Of a stretch of 39,789 bases of DNA, positions 1-9,548 are shown one piece after another. The notes under the pieces were generated by a model. It did not search any database. It was not told the DNA's origin and saw nothing but the letters and a program-made list of their open reading frames with translations. Source of the stretch: Aliivibrio sp. S3MY1 (GTDB lineage Bacteria > Pseudomonadota > Gammaproteobacteria > Enterobacterales > Vibrionaceae); assembly GCF_028765575.1 (NCBI RefSeq), contig NZ_JARACO010000027.1:1-39789 (forward strand), in the 5' to 3' direction. The translations under genes and the position numbers were made by a program. Numbering within the stretch: the stretch's first letter is position 1; each line of letters starts with the position of its first letter.

Positions 1-208
1 ATATTTAGCTGCTATACGGTATTATTTCTCTATAGCTATAGATATTAGAAAGGGAATGTTTTAGTTAGGCTCTCATTAGCTAACCTCCCAAAAAAAGATT
101 TTGCACGGATAAATACAACAAGAATAGTTAAATATATATTCACATAACAAGCATTTATATGTTTAAATAATATTTATCGGATTTGATATGCACAGCTAGG
201 AGCACACT
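1..208. other. intergenic region upstream of argF
   Basis: This AT-rich stretch shows no convincing gene on either strand. It holds a candidate ArgR operator at 127-144 and the argF ribosome binding site (AGGAG, 198-202). I do not see a clear sigma-70 hexamer pair. A short inverted repeat (GTTAG/CTAAC) near 73-97 has no T-run and I would not call it a terminator. Confidence 0.5.
127..144 (+). promoter_or_regulatory. candidate ArgR operator (ARG box) for argF
   Basis: The core reads TAAAT-ATAT-ATTCA, matching 9 of 10 arm positions of the known gammaproteobacterial ARG box (TGAAT-N4-ATTCA). A second, much weaker half-matching site follows three bases later (148-165), the tandem spacing usual for ArgR. 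Arginine-dependent repression of argF is expected from the family; the site is inferred from sequence only. Confidence 0.5.
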
Positions 209-1213
209 ATGGCTTTTAATATACGTAATAGAAATTTTTTAAAACTCTTGGATTTCACCCCAAAAGAGATCGCACACTTACTTGAACTTTCCGCTGATTT
301 AAAAAAAGCAAAATACGCTGGGTATGAACAACCCCGCCTCTCAGGTAAGAACATTGCACTTATTTTTGAAAAAGCCTCTACTCGTACGCGTTGTGCTTTT
401 GAAGTCGCAGCTTTTGACCAAGGCGCTAAAGTCACTTATCTTGGTCCTTCAGGTTCTCAAATTGGCCAAAAAGAATCGATGAAAGACACTGCTCGCGTAC
501 TTGGTCGTATGTACGATGGCATTGAGTATCGTGGCTTTGGTCAATCCATAGTAGAAGAACTCGGTAAGCATGCGGGCGTTCCTGTTTGGAATGGATTAAC
601 TGATGAGTTTCATCCAACGCAAATTCTGGCAGACTTTCTTACAATGCAAGAATATGCAAATGGTAAACAGCTAAATCAAATAACGTTTGCTTATCTTGGT
701 GATGCTCGTAATAACATGGGCAATTCTCTGATGGTTGGCGCAGCAAAAATGGGCATGGAGATCCGTCTTATTGCACCAAAACAGTTTTGGCCAGAAGAAG
801 CGTTAGTTGCTCAATGCCAAGAAATAGCAGACCAAACTGGCGCCAAAATCATCCTAACGGAAGAAGTACAGACTGGCGTAAAAGGCTGTGATTTTTTATA
901 CACCGATGTTTGGGTCTCTATGGGTGAAGCGCCAGAAGCATGGGATGAACGAGTTGCATTAATGACGCCTTATCAAGTCAATATGGATGTAATTAAAGCA
1001 ACCGAAAATCCAAACGTGAAATTCATGCACTGTTTACCCGCCTTTCATAATAATGAAACAGCCATTGGAAAAGAAATCTCAGAAAAGTATGGCATGAATG
1101 GGCTCGAAGTCACTGACGACGTTTTTGAATCTGACTACTCTATCGTATTTGATGAAGCAGAAAATAGAATGCACACCATCAAGGCCGTTATGGTTGCTAC
1201 GCTAGGGAGTTAA
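209..1213 (+). CDS. argF: ornithine carbamoyltransferase
   Basis: Cytoplasmic enzyme that joins carbamoyl phosphate and ornithine to give citrulline in arginine biosynthesis. The 334 residues have the usual family length. The carbamoyl-phosphate loop STRTR is at 57-61, HPTQ at 135-138, the ornithine-binding SMG motif near 237-239 and the catalytic HCLP at 274-277. The start has AGGAG six bases upstream. It stands alone on the plus strand ahead of pyrLBI, so two paralogous carbamoyltransferases that share one substrate lie side by side. E. coli names the equivalent gene argI or argF. Identification is secure; trimeric assembly is family knowledge. Confidence 0.97.
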   Translation: MAFNIRNRNFLKLLDFTPKEIAHLLELSADLKKAKYAGYEQPRLSGKNIALIFEKASTRTRCAFEVAAFDQGAKVTYLGPSGSQIGQKESMKDTARVLGRMYDGIEYRGFGQSIVEELGKHAGVPVWNGLTDEFHPTQILADFLTMQEYANGKQLNQITFAYLGDARNNMGNSLMVGAAKMGMEIRLIAPKQFWPEEALVAQCQEIADQTGAKIILTEEVQTGVKGCDFLYTDVWVSMGEAPEAWDERVALMTPYQVNMDVIKATENPNVKFMHCLPAFHNNETAIGKEISEKYGMNGLEVTDDVFESDYSIVFDEAENRMHTIKAVMVATLGS

Positions 1214-1250
1214 TCCCTCTTGTGTTAAAAAGTAATCAAAATAAAATTTG

Positions 1251-1266
1251 ATGCAAACGCTTGCTT
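1251..1266 (+). promoter_or_regulatory. candidate PurR operator at the pyrL promoter
   Basis: ATGCAAACGCTTGCTT matches the known PurR operator (ACGCAAACGTTTGCGT) at 13 of 16 positions and keeps the central CAAACG. It overlaps the proposed -35 hexamer (1261-1266), where a bound repressor would block RNA polymerase. That PurR acts here is inference. Confidence 0.45.
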
Positions 1267-1288
1267 AGGATTTTGATACGAGTATAAT
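1261..1288 (+). promoter_or_regulatory. probable sigma-70 promoter of pyrLBI
   Basis: TTGCTT (1261-1266) and a perfect TATAAT (1283-1288) are separated by 16 bases, with the pyrL start codon 23 bases after the -10. The position fits a short leader transcript ahead of the attenuator. Confidence 0.7.
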
Positions 1289-1311
1289 TTCGCGCAATTT
1301 ACTAGGAAATT

Positions 1312-1416
1312 ATGATGTTATTAACTTATCTTCATACAGCGGTCGACCGAGAATCTGCACTCATAGTGTGCGGTGGTCCCCTATTTTTTGAGTTTCCTAA
1401 TTACCGATATTTTTAA
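1312..1416 (+). CDS. pyrL: pyrBI operon leader peptide
   Basis: A 34-residue reading frame starts with tandem ATG codons (1312 and 1315) and ends with TAA at 1414-1416, one base into the attenuator hairpin. It is too short for ordinary gene finding. In E. coli the homologous leader couples translation to transcription: when UTP is plentiful, polymerase runs ahead of the ribosome and stops at the attenuator. Here a U-rich tract (TTTTTT at 1384-1389) lies just before the terminator. A possible pause hairpin (1356-1370) lies upstream of it. A GGA-like ribosome site (AGGAAAT, 1304-1310) precedes the start. The peptide itself probably has no function. Confidence 0.8.
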   Translation: MMLLTYLHTAVDRESALIVCGGPLFFEFPNYRYF

Positions 1417-1446
1417 AGCCTCCTATTTGATAGGGGGCTTTTTTTT
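1416..1446 (+). terminator. pyrBI attenuator (intrinsic terminator)
   Basis: AAGCCTCCTAT (1416-1426) pairs with ATAGGGGGCTT (1430-1440) as an 11-bp stem with one G-U pair and a 3-nt loop, followed by T's through 1446. It sits between the pyrL stop and pyrB, as in the UTP-sensitive attenuators of enteric pyrBI operons. Confidence 0.9.
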
Positions 1447-1481
1447 GATTTCAATATGATAAATAAAAGGGAAGAGAGACT

Positions 1482-2411
1482 ATGGCTAACTCGCTATATC
1501 AAAAGCACATCATTTCTATTCCAGAGCTTTCTCGTCAAGAGTTAGAACTGATTGTAGAAACAGCAGGTAATATTAAAAAAGAACCTCAACCTGACTTATT
1601 AAAAAATAAAGTCATTGCGAGCTGTTTTTTTGAAGCCTCAACTCGTACCCGTTTATCTTTTGAAACTGCAATTCAACGTTTAGGCGGCTCTGTTATTGGG
1701 TTTGATTCTGCAGGCAATACTTCTCTTGCTCAAAAAGGCGAGACACTGGCAGACTCAGTTCAAGTGATTACCTCTTATGTTGATGCTTATGTTATGCGTC
1801 ATCCAAAAGAAGGCGCTGCACGTCTAGCCTCAGAGTTCTCTAATGGAACTCCAGTCATCAACGCGGGCGATGGTGCGAATCAGCATCCAACTCAAACACT
1901 ATTAGACTTATACACCATCTACGAAACTCAAGGTCGCCTAGATAACATAAACATCGCTTTTGTTGGTGATTTAAAATACGGTCGTACCGTTCATTCATTA
2001 ACCCAAGCCTTAGCTAAATTTAATGGCATTAAGTTCTTCTTTATCGCCCCAGAAGTATTAGCCATGCCTGATTACATCTGTGAAGAATTAGATGAGTTAG
2101 GCATTGAATATCAATTACTAAATGAAATGGATGAAGCCATTCCTGAGTTAGATATTCTCTACATGACTCGTGTTCAGAAAGAGCGTTTTGATGAGTCTGA
2201 ATACGCGCATATTAAGTCAGCCTATATTCTTTCAGCTGAAACATTAGCACCTGCTCGTGAGAACTTAAAAGTCCTTCACCCGCTGCCTCGCGTTGATGAA
2301 ATTGATATCAATGTTGATAAAACACCGTACGCTTACTACTTCCAACAAGCTGAGAATGGTGTCTATGCCCGCCAAGCTCTACTAGCTTTAGTTCTTAACG
2401 AAACACTTTAG
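1482..2411 (+). CDS. pyrB: aspartate carbamoyltransferase catalytic subunit
   Basis: Catalyses the committed step of pyrimidine synthesis, carbamoyl phosphate plus aspartate to carbamoyl aspartate. The 309 residues are family length. STRTR lies at 53-57, the SLAQKGET loop that donates active-site Ser and Lys at 81-88, and HPTQ at 135-138; the aspartate-side HPLPR motif is in the C-terminal half. The start has GGGAAGAGAG upstream. pyrI follows eight bases after the stop, so the two subunits of the holoenzyme are co-translated. Expression should follow pyrL attenuation and perhaps PurR. Confidence 0.98.
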   Translation: MANSLYQKHIISIPELSRQELELIVETAGNIKKEPQPDLLKNKVIASCFFEASTRTRLSFETAIQRLGGSVIGFDSAGNTSLAQKGETLADSVQVITSYVDAYVMRHPKEGAARLASEFSNGTPVINAGDGANQHPTQTLLDLYTIYETQGRLDNINIAFVGDLKYGRTVHSLTQALAKFNGIKFFFIAPEVLAMPDYICEELDELGIEYQLLNEMDEAIPELDILYMTRVQKERFDESEYAHIKSAYILSAETLAPARENLKVLHPLPRVDEIDINVDKTPYAYYFQQAENGVYARQALLALVLNETL

Positions 2412-2419
2412 GGAGAAAA

Positions 2420-2887
2420 ATGATGCCTAACAAAACTCAATTACGTGTTGAAGCAATCAACAACGGTACGGTAATCGACCATATCCCTGCAAATATTGGT
2501 GTTAAAGTCTTAAAGCTATTTCAAATGGACAAAACAGCAGAGCGTGTAACGATTGGCTTAAATTTACCATCTTCAGCGCTGGGTTCTAAAGATTTATTAA
2601 AAATTGAAAATACCTTTATAACACCCGAACAAGCAAGTAAGTTAGCACTCTACGCACCACACGCAACGGTTAACCAAATTGAAAACTATGAAGTAGCGAA
2701 GAAGATCCCTCTTCAGCTACCGACACAAATTACGGGGGTATTTGAATGCCCAAACAGCAACTGTATTACCCATGGTGAGCCAGTTGATAGTAGCTTTAAG
2801 ATCATTACAAAAAACGAAGATATTCACTTAAAGTGTAAGTATTGTGAGAAGGTTTATTCACGAGAAGTGGTTACTGATTTAAATTAA
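2420..2887 (+). CDS. pyrI: aspartate carbamoyltransferase regulatory subunit
   Basis: Binds CTP and ATP and gives ATCase its allosteric control. It has 155 residues from the first of two adjacent ATG codons (2420 or 2423; GGGAG lies at 2411-2415, so either could serve). The N-terminal nucleotide domain is recognisable in the stretch [12 protein letters not shown]. The C-terminal zinc site has four cysteines, CPNSNC at 110-115 and CKYC at 139-142, which hold the contact to PyrB. It is the last gene before a clear terminator. Confidence 0.97.
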   Translation: MMPNKTQLRVEAINNGTVIDHIPANIGVKVLKLFQMDKTAERVTIGLNLPSSALGSKDLLKIENTFITPEQASKLALYAPHATVNQIENYEVAKKIPLQLPTQITGVFECPNSNCITHGEPVDSSFKIITKNEDIHLKCKYCEKVYSREVVTDLN

Positions 2888-2912
2888 TATCATATTTAAT
2901 TCGATAATGTTC

Positions 2913-2938
2913 AGCCTCAGATCTTCTGGGGCTTTTTT
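2913..2938 (+). terminator. intrinsic terminator after pyrI
   Basis: AGCCTCAGA (2913-2921) pairs with TCTGGGGCT (2925-2933) with one G-U pair and a 3-nt loop, followed by a T6 run. It ends the pyrLBI transcript and separates it from ridA. Confidence 0.9.
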
Positions 2939-3059
2939 ATTGGTAAGGTTTGTTTTATATTGGGTTTATTGAACCTAATACCTATCTAGATAAGCCGTTG
3001 TTCAGATAATTATGTTGATTGGTATAAATTGTTCACCCATTAAAAAAGGAATCATTACT

Positions 3060-3449
3060 ATGACTAAAGTTCTTCATACAGACAATGCTCCAGCAGCAAT
3101 TGGCCCATACATTCAAGGTGTTGATCTTGGTAATATGGTATTAACTTCAGGTCAAATCCCTGTAAACCCTACAACAGGTGAAGTGTCTGATGATATTGCA
3201 GAGCAAGCTCGCCAATCTTTAGAAAACGTTAAAGCCGTTGTAGAATCTTCTGGTCTAACGGTATCTGACATTGTAAAAATGACCGTTTTCGTAAAAGATC
3301 TGAATGACTTTGGCACAGTAAACGAAGTATATGGTAACTTCTTTGATGAGCATAACGTTGCAAACTACCCTGCACGTTCTTGCGTTGAAGTCGCTCGTCT
3401 TCCAAAAGATGTTGGTATTGAAATTGAAGCGATTGCTGTTCGTAAATAA
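3060..3449 (+). CDS. ridA: 2-iminobutanoate/2-iminopropanoate deaminase (RidA family)
   Basis: RidA hydrolyses reactive enamine/imine intermediates released by PLP enzymes such as threonine dehydratase, protecting other PLP enzymes from damage. The 129 residues match the E. coli protein almost throughout, including the family signature SCVEVARLPKDV with its conserved Arg just before it. The frame is open from 3012, but AAAGGA upstream of ATG 3060 and the conserved N terminus (MTKVLHTDNAPAAIGPY) fix the start at 3060. pyrI-ridA adjacency also occurs in E. coli, although here a terminator intervenes. Acts in the cytoplasm as a trimer (family knowledge). Confidence 0.96.
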   Translation: MTKVLHTDNAPAAIGPYIQGVDLGNMVLTSGQIPVNPTTGEVSDDIAEQARQSLENVKAVVESSGLTVSDIVKMTVFVKDLNDFGTVNEVYGNFFDEHNVANYPARSCVEVARLPKDVGIEIEAIAVRK

Positions 3450-3476
3450 TTAAAACCAGCGATGTAATAAATAAAG

Positions 3477-3517
3477 TAAGGCAGATATTGGTATCACTAA
3501 TCCCTGCCTTATTTTTT
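3477..3517. terminator. bidirectional terminator between ridA and idi
   Basis: TAAGGCAG (3477-3484) pairs with CTGCCTTA (3504-3511); inner bases ATTGGT/ACTAAT extend the stem. A T6 run follows on the plus strand, and a T-rich tract follows on the minus strand. It suits the two genes that converge here. Confidence 0.85.
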
Positions 3518-3519
3518 AT

Positions 3520-4059
3520 TTAATGTGATAAGTATCGTATCGCTTTAGAAAAAACAGTGCTAAACCAAGCCGAAAACAGAGCGGGATTATTGACTAATTC
3601 TTGCTTAATATAACTCTCACTCCACCACTGTATATCACTAACTTCATCAGGATTCAGCGTAAATTCTACATCAGGTGTATTAGCCAGTAATATGTAGTCT
3701 TGCTCATGTTCACTTAATCCATTTTCTAATTCAGCTTGATAGATAAACCAACCTAGATTTTCAAATATATCAGCCCTAACACTCGTAATACCAATCTCTT
3801 CCTCTAATCGCCTTTCACCAGCAAGTTCGACCGATTCATGTAATCTTGGATGAGAGCAACAAGTATTACTCCACTTTCCTTTACTGTGATATTTACATTC
3901 TGCGCGCTTCTGTAATAGAAATTGATACTCATCTTCTGTTTTTCGATACAGCAAAACGGAGAAAGCTAAATGCAATAACCCTTTTTGGTGGGCTTCTAGC
4001 TTTTCCATGGTTCCAATGGTTTCACCTTGTTGATTTACAAGGATAACTTGTTCACTCAT
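3520..4059 (-). CDS. idi: isopentenyl-diphosphate delta-isomerase, type I
   Basis: Interconverts IPP and DMAPP, the isoprenoid building blocks for undecaprenol and quinones. It is a Nudix-fold enzyme of 179 residues (E. coli 182). Visible are the catalytic Cys in NTCCSHP (Cys67), metal ligands His24, His30 and His70, a Nudix-like helix around residues 81-90 (GERRLEEEIG), and a conserved acidic cluster ending in SEHEQ (116-120). The isomerase is normally dispensable where the MEP pathway supplies both isomers. The ribosome site is weak. A terminator for plsC lies just upstream, so idi probably has its own promoter. Confidence 0.92.
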   Translation of the reverse strand: MSEQVILVNQQGETIGTMEKLEAHQKGLLHLAFSVLLYRKTEDEYQFLLQKRAECKYHSKGKWSNTCCSHPRLHESVELAGERRLEEEIGITSVRADIFENLGWFIYQAELENGLSEHEQDYILLANTPDVEFTLNPDEVSDIQWWSESYIKQELVNNPALFSAWFSTVFSKAIRYLSH

Positions 4060-4075
4060 TTTATCTACACACTAA

Positions 4076-4108
4076 AGAAAAAGGGCATATAGCAAGCCAT
4101 ACACCCTT
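4076..4108 (-). terminator. probable terminator after plsC
   Basis: On the minus strand AAGGGTGTAT pairs with ATATGCCCTT (10 bp, two G-U pairs) around an 8-nt loop, followed by TTTTTC. It separates plsC from idi. Confidence 0.65.
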
Positions 4109-4129
4109 AATAATTATTATCATCAAAAC

Positions 4130-4855
4130 TTAAGCTTGATTGCGCTCGGCAACTTCTTTATTTAATTCTTCCAGCTTAACTTTCATTTGTTCACGACATT
4201 CATTCGCAAAATCACGCACGTTGTTTTTGTCGTAACCGTCAGTACTTACTGGAGGTAAAATTTCAACAATAACAGTGCCGTTATTCCAACGATTTAATTT
4301 CACGCCATCAGTACTACTACATACAATTGGAGTTACTGGAACTTCAGCAGCGAGCGCGGCATGAAATGCACCGGTTTTAAATGGCAATAAACCACGGCCA
4401 CGTGAACGAGTTCCCTCAGGAAACATCCAAACAGACACATTACGTTTTTTAATATTGTCAGCAACTTGAGCAATCGTACCCACCGCTTTGCTACGATTAT
4501 TACGATCAATCAAGATGTTACCAGTGATCCAATATAACTGACCAAACAGCGGCATCCACGCTAAGCTCTTTTTACCAACCGTAACAGTACGAGGCTGGAT
4601 AGCACCAGAAACAGTAAATAGATCCCAGTTATTCTGGTGATTGGCAATGTATAAGCTTGGCCCTGCATTCTTAACACTATCAGGTACTCGAACTTCAAGT
4701 TTAATACCAAACACTCGAGACATACGAGCAAACCAAAGGCCAAAAGTATAAACGTGTTTTGGGTTTCTCGGACTAAGTAAACAATAGCCGCAACCAAATA
4801 CAAACGTAAAGACAGCAAAGATAGCCAAAGCAATTAGGCGTAACAATGCGATCAT
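4130..4855 (-). CDS. plsC: 1-acyl-sn-glycerol-3-phosphate acyltransferase
   Basis: Inner-membrane enzyme that acylates lysophosphatidic acid to phosphatidic acid, the precursor of all membrane phospholipids. The 241 residues begin with a hydrophobic anchor (about 1-28). They contain the acyltransferase motif NHQNNWD (72-78, the HX4D catalytic pair His73/Asp78), ILIDR (about 114-118), FPEGTR (145-150) and the VTPI proline motif (about 174-177). The frame is open to 4981 inside murA, but TAGGAG eight bases before ATG 4855 and the family length give this start. It follows murA after a terminator, so it probably has a separate promoter or receives readthrough. Confidence 0.93.
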   Translation of the reverse strand: MIALLRLIALAIFAVFTFVFGCGYCLLSPRNPKHVYTFGLWFARMSRVFGIKLEVRVPDSVKNAGPSLYIANHQNNWDLFTVSGAIQPRTVTVGKKSLAWMPLFGQLYWITGNILIDRNNRSKAVGTIAQVADNIKKRNVSVWMFPEGTRSRGRGLLPFKTGAFHAALAAEVPVTPIVCSSTDGVKLNRWNNGTVIVEILPPVSTDGYDKNNVRDFANECREQMKVKLEELNKEVAERNQA

Positions 4856-4881
4856 AAGTGTTTCTCCTACATACAAACAAT

Positions 4882-4910
4882 AAAAAACCGGGTCATTATA
4901 TACCCGGTTT
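4882..4910 (-). terminator. intrinsic terminator after murA
   Basis: Read on the minus strand, ACCGGGT (4908-4902) pairs with ACCCGGT (4893-4887) and is followed by T6. A-T pairs flank the 7-bp core. It lies between murA and plsC. Confidence 0.9.
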
Positions 4911-4943
4911 CCGCTTAGCTTTTTTAGCAAACTAATCTGTTGA

Positions 4944-6212
<1,269 letters not shown>

Positions 6213-6224
6213 TCAAAGGACCTC

Positions 6225-6482
6225 TTAGAATAAGCTATTTAATTTTTTATCACGTGCCCACTCTTCCGGAGTAAACGCTTTTATTGATAGAGCGTGAATG
6301 GTATTTGTTGAGATATGTTCCATCAAAGGTCCGTAGATGGTTTGTTGCTTTTTAACTCTGCTCATTCCATTGAACGATTCATCCACAGCAATAACTTCAA
6401 AATGGCTTCCTTCACCTTTAACGTGAATCTCTTGAAGTTGAAGTGCTGCGTCTAATAATTCTTTAATCTCGGCGCTTTCCAT
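6225..6482 (-). CDS. ibaG: BolA-family protein IbaG
   Basis: Small (85-residue) BolA/YrbA family protein with the class II KH-like fold expected from the family. BolA proteins partner with monothiol glutaredoxins around an iron-sulfur cluster, and IbaG has been linked to envelope integrity and acid response. Conserved features visible are GEGSHFEV (around 24-31), the YGPL segment near the middle and [13 protein letters not shown] near the C terminus. The ATG shares a base with the mlaB stop (TAATG), so it is translationally coupled to the mla genes. Confidence 0.93.
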   Translation of the reverse strand: MESAEIKELLDAALQLQEIHVKGEGSHFEVIAVDESFNGMSRVKKQQTIYGPLMEHISTNTIHALSIKAFTPEEWARDKKLNSLF

Positions 6483-6802
6483 TACTCTACCTTTTGCGTT
6501 ATTAAGTGATCAGCAAACAATGATTCCACATTACTTAATTGAATTAACGTAATGAGCTGATCAGGGACGAAAGCAAGCATTATATGACAGTTTTGATTTT
6601 TTGCATGCTCTATTAGGTGTAAAAGTAACACTACCCCTGCAGAGTCAATGCGATTAACGTGACCTAAGTCTACCTTTACTTGAGTGACTTTAGGTTTCCA
6701 TACTGTCAATTTTTTCCAAATATTAGGCACCGTCTCACGATCAAGAGGCCCATTTAAATGAATTTCATCCGCTTTCGCTTCACATAAATCCATTATTGGC
6801 AT
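6482..6802 (-). CDS. mlaB: phospholipid ABC transporter STAS-domain subunit MlaB
   Basis: Cytoplasmic STAS-domain protein that binds MlaF and is needed for MlaFEDB assembly and ATPase activity. The 106 residues show the STAS loop [15 protein letters not shown] (50-64); Ser54 lies where E. coli has Thr. The start at 6802 has AAGGG eight bases upstream and overlaps the mlaC stop by one base; an in-frame Met4 is an alternative. Sequence similarity to E. coli MlaB is modest outside the loop, so the name also relies on operon position. Confidence 0.9.
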   Translation of the reverse strand: MPIMDLCEAKADEIHLNGPLDRETVPNIWKKLTVWKPKVTQVKVDLGHVNRIDSAGVVLLLHLIEHAKNQNCHIMLAFVPDQLITLIQLSNVESLFADHLITQKVE

Positions 6803-7443
6803 TATTTATTCCCTTCTAAGCGAATAGGTTGCTTCGCTAAAGAGGCCAATTCTTTGCTTACAGAGCTGATACCTTCTTTACGAATTTTACCATTCCACTC
6901 TGACTGTTTGGTCGATAAAAGGCTAACTCCCTCAGCGACCATATCGAAAGCTTGCCACTCTCCCGTTTTCTTATTTTTACGTAATTTAAAATCAACTTTT
7001 ACCGTTGGGCGAGCAGAATCTAAAATATCAACTCGCACACTGATGATCGTTTTTCCCTCAGGGATTATTTTCTCTTTTTCTAATACAATCTTTTGATCTG
7101 TGTATAAAGTTAATACCTGAGCATACGAAGCCACTAAATAATCACGAAATGCAGTAACAAATTCAGCGCGTTCTTCCGCTGACGTTTTCTTTAAATGCGT
7201 ACCTAATAACTTGTAAGCAGCATATTTCACATTGACGTACGGCATCAACTCTTCATCAACGACCGTTTTTAATAAATTCGGGTTTGCCTGAATCGCACTT
7301 TGCTCTGCTTTTAAGCGGGCAAATGTCATTTCCGATACTTGAGCCATCATCTCATAGGGCTTAGTTTTATCGATTTCTTGAGCTTGAACCGCCCCTGTAA
7401 ATACACTAATGATGATAGTAAAAATGCTAATCCACTGTTTCAT
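6802..7443 (-). CDS. mlaC: periplasmic phospholipid-binding protein MlaC
   Basis: Soluble lipid carrier that shuttles phospholipid across the periplasm between the outer-membrane MlaA complex and MlaFEDB. The 213 residues begin with a signal peptide, probable cleavage after GAVQA at residue 21. The body matches the MlaC/Ttg2D family, including the typical FRDYLVASYAQVL and FDMVAEGVSLL segments. GAGGAAGAG precedes the ATG, which shares one base with the mlaD stop. No mlaA lies in this window; it is normally encoded elsewhere. Confidence 0.96.
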   Translation of the reverse strand: MKQWISIFTIIISVFTGAVQAQEIDKTKPYEMMAQVSEMTFARLKAEQSAIQANPNLLKTVVDEELMPYVNVKYAAYKLLGTHLKKTSAEERAEFVTAFRDYLVASYAQVLTLYTDQKIVLEKEKIIPEGKTIISVRVDILDSARPTVKVDFKLRKNKKTGEWQAFDMVAEGVSLLSTKQSEWNGKIRKEGISSVSKELASLAKQPIRLEGNK

Positions 7444-7937
7444 TACTCTTCCTCACTTTTATCTGACGAATCACCACCAATGCTATACAGCACTTGGCCA
7501 ATCATATCTTCTAATACTAAGGCTGATTTCGTATCTTCAATGTAATCGCCATTGCCTAGCATATCGATATCTTCATCCACAAACCCTGGAACAATACCAA
7601 TATACTGCTCACCGATTAATCCTGACGTTAAAATTTGTGCTGCAGAGGTTTCAGGAAAATAGCCAAATTGCTTATCAATTTCCATACTGACAATAGGTAA
7701 GTAACTTTCAGTATCTAACCTGATCCCTTCCACTCGACCAACCACAACACCACCAATTTTCACTGGCGATCGTGATTTCAAGCTACCAATATTATCAAAT
7801 TGAGCATTTAGCGTGTAATACTCACCACTGCCCCCACTACGAACGTCTGCTACTTTTAGCAATAACATCAATAACGCTGCCATTCCTGCTAAAACAAAAA
7901 GGCCGACAAAAAATTCTACTTTACGAGTCTGTTGCAT
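7443..7937 (-). CDS. mlaD: phospholipid ABC transporter MCE protein MlaD
   Basis: Inner-membrane-anchored MCE protein; six copies form a ring with a lipid channel on top of MlaE. The 164 residues have one N-terminal membrane segment (about 10-27) and an MCE domain with the family motif SPVKIGGVVVGRVEGI. The hydrophobic segment GLIGEQYIGIVPG that lines the pore follows. It is about 20 residues shorter than E. coli MlaD, mainly at the acidic C-terminal tail. It sits two bases from the mlaE stop. Confidence 0.96.
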   Translation of the reverse strand: MQQTRKVEFFVGLFVLAGMAALLMLLLKVADVRSGGSGEYYTLNAQFDNIGSLKSRSPVKIGGVVVGRVEGIRLDTESYLPIVSMEIDKQFGYFPETSAAQILTSGLIGEQYIGIVPGFVDEDIDMLGNGDYIEDTKSALVLEDMIGQVLYSIGGDSSDKSEEE

Positions 7938-7939
7938 AA

Positions 7940-8734
7940 TTAATTCCCAAACATCAGTGCAGTCAGCACAAAATCAATTCCTAATACCGCCAGTGACGAA
8001 TGCACTACCGTTCGTGTTGTTGCCAGTGAGATCCCCTCAGAGGTTGGTGTTGCATCGTAACCATTAAACAAGGCAATCCAAGTAACGATAAAGGCAAACA
8101 CCACACATTTAATAAGACTGTTTACGATGTCATAACGCACATCAACCGATGACTGCATTAATGACCAAAAGCTACCGTAGTCAATGCCTTTCCACTCGAC
8201 ACCGACAATCTGACCACCCCATATACCCACCGCCATAAATATCATGGCTAACAATGGCATTGAGATAATCCCAGCCCATAATCGTGGAGCAATAATTCGA
8301 CGCAGTGGATCAACTGCCATCATTTCCATGCTAGAGAGTTGTTCAGTTGTCTTCATTAATCCGATTTCTGCGGTTAATGCTGAACCTGCACGCCCTGCAA
8401 ATAATAATGCTGTGACTACTGGACCAAGTTCTCTTAAAAGTGATAAAGAAACAAGTTGTCCTAAGCTGGTTTCAGCACCGTAATCAACCAAAATGATATA
8501 ACCCTGTAGGCTAATCACCATGCCGATAAACAAACCTGAAACGATAATAATCACTAAAGAGCGAACACCCACTGAATATAATTGCGTTAACAATAATGGA
8601 AACATCTTCACGGGTTGAGGTTTTGATACTATCGCACCGAGTAACATAAAAGTGGCTCGTCCAAACACTTCACAAATCAATAATGCTCGCTTACCTATTT
8701 GCTCAATCGACGAAATAAGGGAAAAGTTACTCAT
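7940..8734 (-). CDS. mlaE: phospholipid ABC transporter permease MlaE
   Basis: Integral membrane permease of the Mla phospholipid transporter. The 264 residues match E. coli MlaE closely, including [35 protein letters not shown] and the C-terminal [21 protein letters not shown] chose ATG 8734, which overlaps mlaF by eight bases; an in-frame GTG at 8752 would add six residues but lacks a ribosome site at a good distance. Translation is probably coupled to mlaF. Confidence 0.96.
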   Translation of the reverse strand: MSNFSLISSIEQIGKRALLICEVFGRATFMLLGAIVSKPQPVKMFPLLLTQLYSVGVRSLVIIIVSGLFIGMVISLQGYIILVDYGAETSLGQLVSLSLLRELGPVVTALLFAGRAGSALTAEIGLMKTTEQLSSMEMMAVDPLRRIIAPRLWAGIISMPLLAMIFMAVGIWGGQIVGVEWKGIDYGSFWSLMQSSVDVRYDIVNSLIKCVVFAFIVTWIALFNGYDATPTSEGISLATTRTVVHSSLAVLGIDFVLTALMFGN

Positions 8735-9548
8735 AAGAAAATAGTACCTCACCTAATGGTTTAGCAGGAAAACGAAAAGGAACAGGACCATCGGATCGTC
8801 CATCCAAAAATTGTCGAACTTGAGGATCAGGATTATCTTCCAACTCTTGAGGGGAGCCTTGAGCTATGACTTTTCCATTTGCTAATAAATAAACATGATC
8901 AGCAATACTCATAACCTCAGGGACATCATGAGAGACCACTACTGATGTCAAACCTAACGCATCATTTAAATTACGGATCAAATCAACCAAGACCCCCATA
9001 GTTATTGGATCTTGGCCAACAAAAGGTTCGTCATACATAATTAAATCGGGATCCAGAGCAATAGCACGAGCCAAAGCTGCACGACGAGCCATACCTCCAG
9101 AGAGTTCACTCGGCATTAACTCTGCGGCACCTCTTAACCCTACTGCTTCAAGCTTTAATAATACGAGCGTTCGAATAAAAGATTCTGATAATTCCGTATG
9201 CTCTCGTAATGGAAAAGCGACGTTATCAAACACACTCATATCAGTAAATAGAGCGCCCGATTGAAATAACATCCCCATTTTATTTCGAGCAAGGTACAAG
9301 GCTTTACGCCCTAACTTTGGGATATTCCATTCTTCAAAATGAATCTCGCCTGACTCAGGTAAGATTTGCCCACCAATCAGTCTTAGTAAGGTTGTTTTTC
9401 CGATCCCTGATGGCCCCATGATCGCGGTAATCTTTCCTTTTGGAACAGATAAACTAATGTCATCAAAAATAACTCGCTCACCACGTTTAAAGGTTAAATT
9501 TTCGACTTTTATTAAGGTTATATCTGAATCTATATCATTAGTTTTCAT
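8727..9548 (-). CDS. mlaF: phospholipid ABC transporter ATPase MlaF
   Basis: ATPase that drives lipid movement through MlaE. The 273 residues carry Walker A GPSGIGKT (45-52), the Q-loop Gln96, the ABC signature LSGGM (149-153), Walker B ending in Asp173-Glu174 and the switch His207. AAGGA precedes ATG 9548. It is the first gene of mlaFEDCB-ibaG-murA, in which successive stops and starts overlap or lie within 12 bases. It is divergent from yrbG. Confidence 0.97.
   Translation of the reverse strand: MKTNDIDSDITLIKVENLTFKRGERVIFDDISLSVPKGKITAIMGPSGIGKTTLLRLIGGQILPESGEIHFEEWNIPKLGRKALYLARNKMGMLFQSGALFTDMSVFDNVAFPLREHTELSESFIRTLVLLKLEAVGLRGAAELMPSELSGGMARRAALARAIALDPDLIMYDEPFVGQDPITMGVLVDLIRNLNDALGLTSVVVSHDVPEVMSIADHVYLLANGKVIAQGSPQELEDNPDPQVRQFLDGRSDGPVPFRFPAKPLGEVLFSYE

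Noticed and set aside
73-97. GTTAG/CTAAC inverted repeat upstream of argF as a terminator
   Set aside because: Five-base stem, large loop and no T-tract on either strand.
1199-1222. AGGGA/TCCCT hairpin over the argF stop as a terminator
   Set aside because: Five-base stem with no T-run following; no clear argF terminator can be named.
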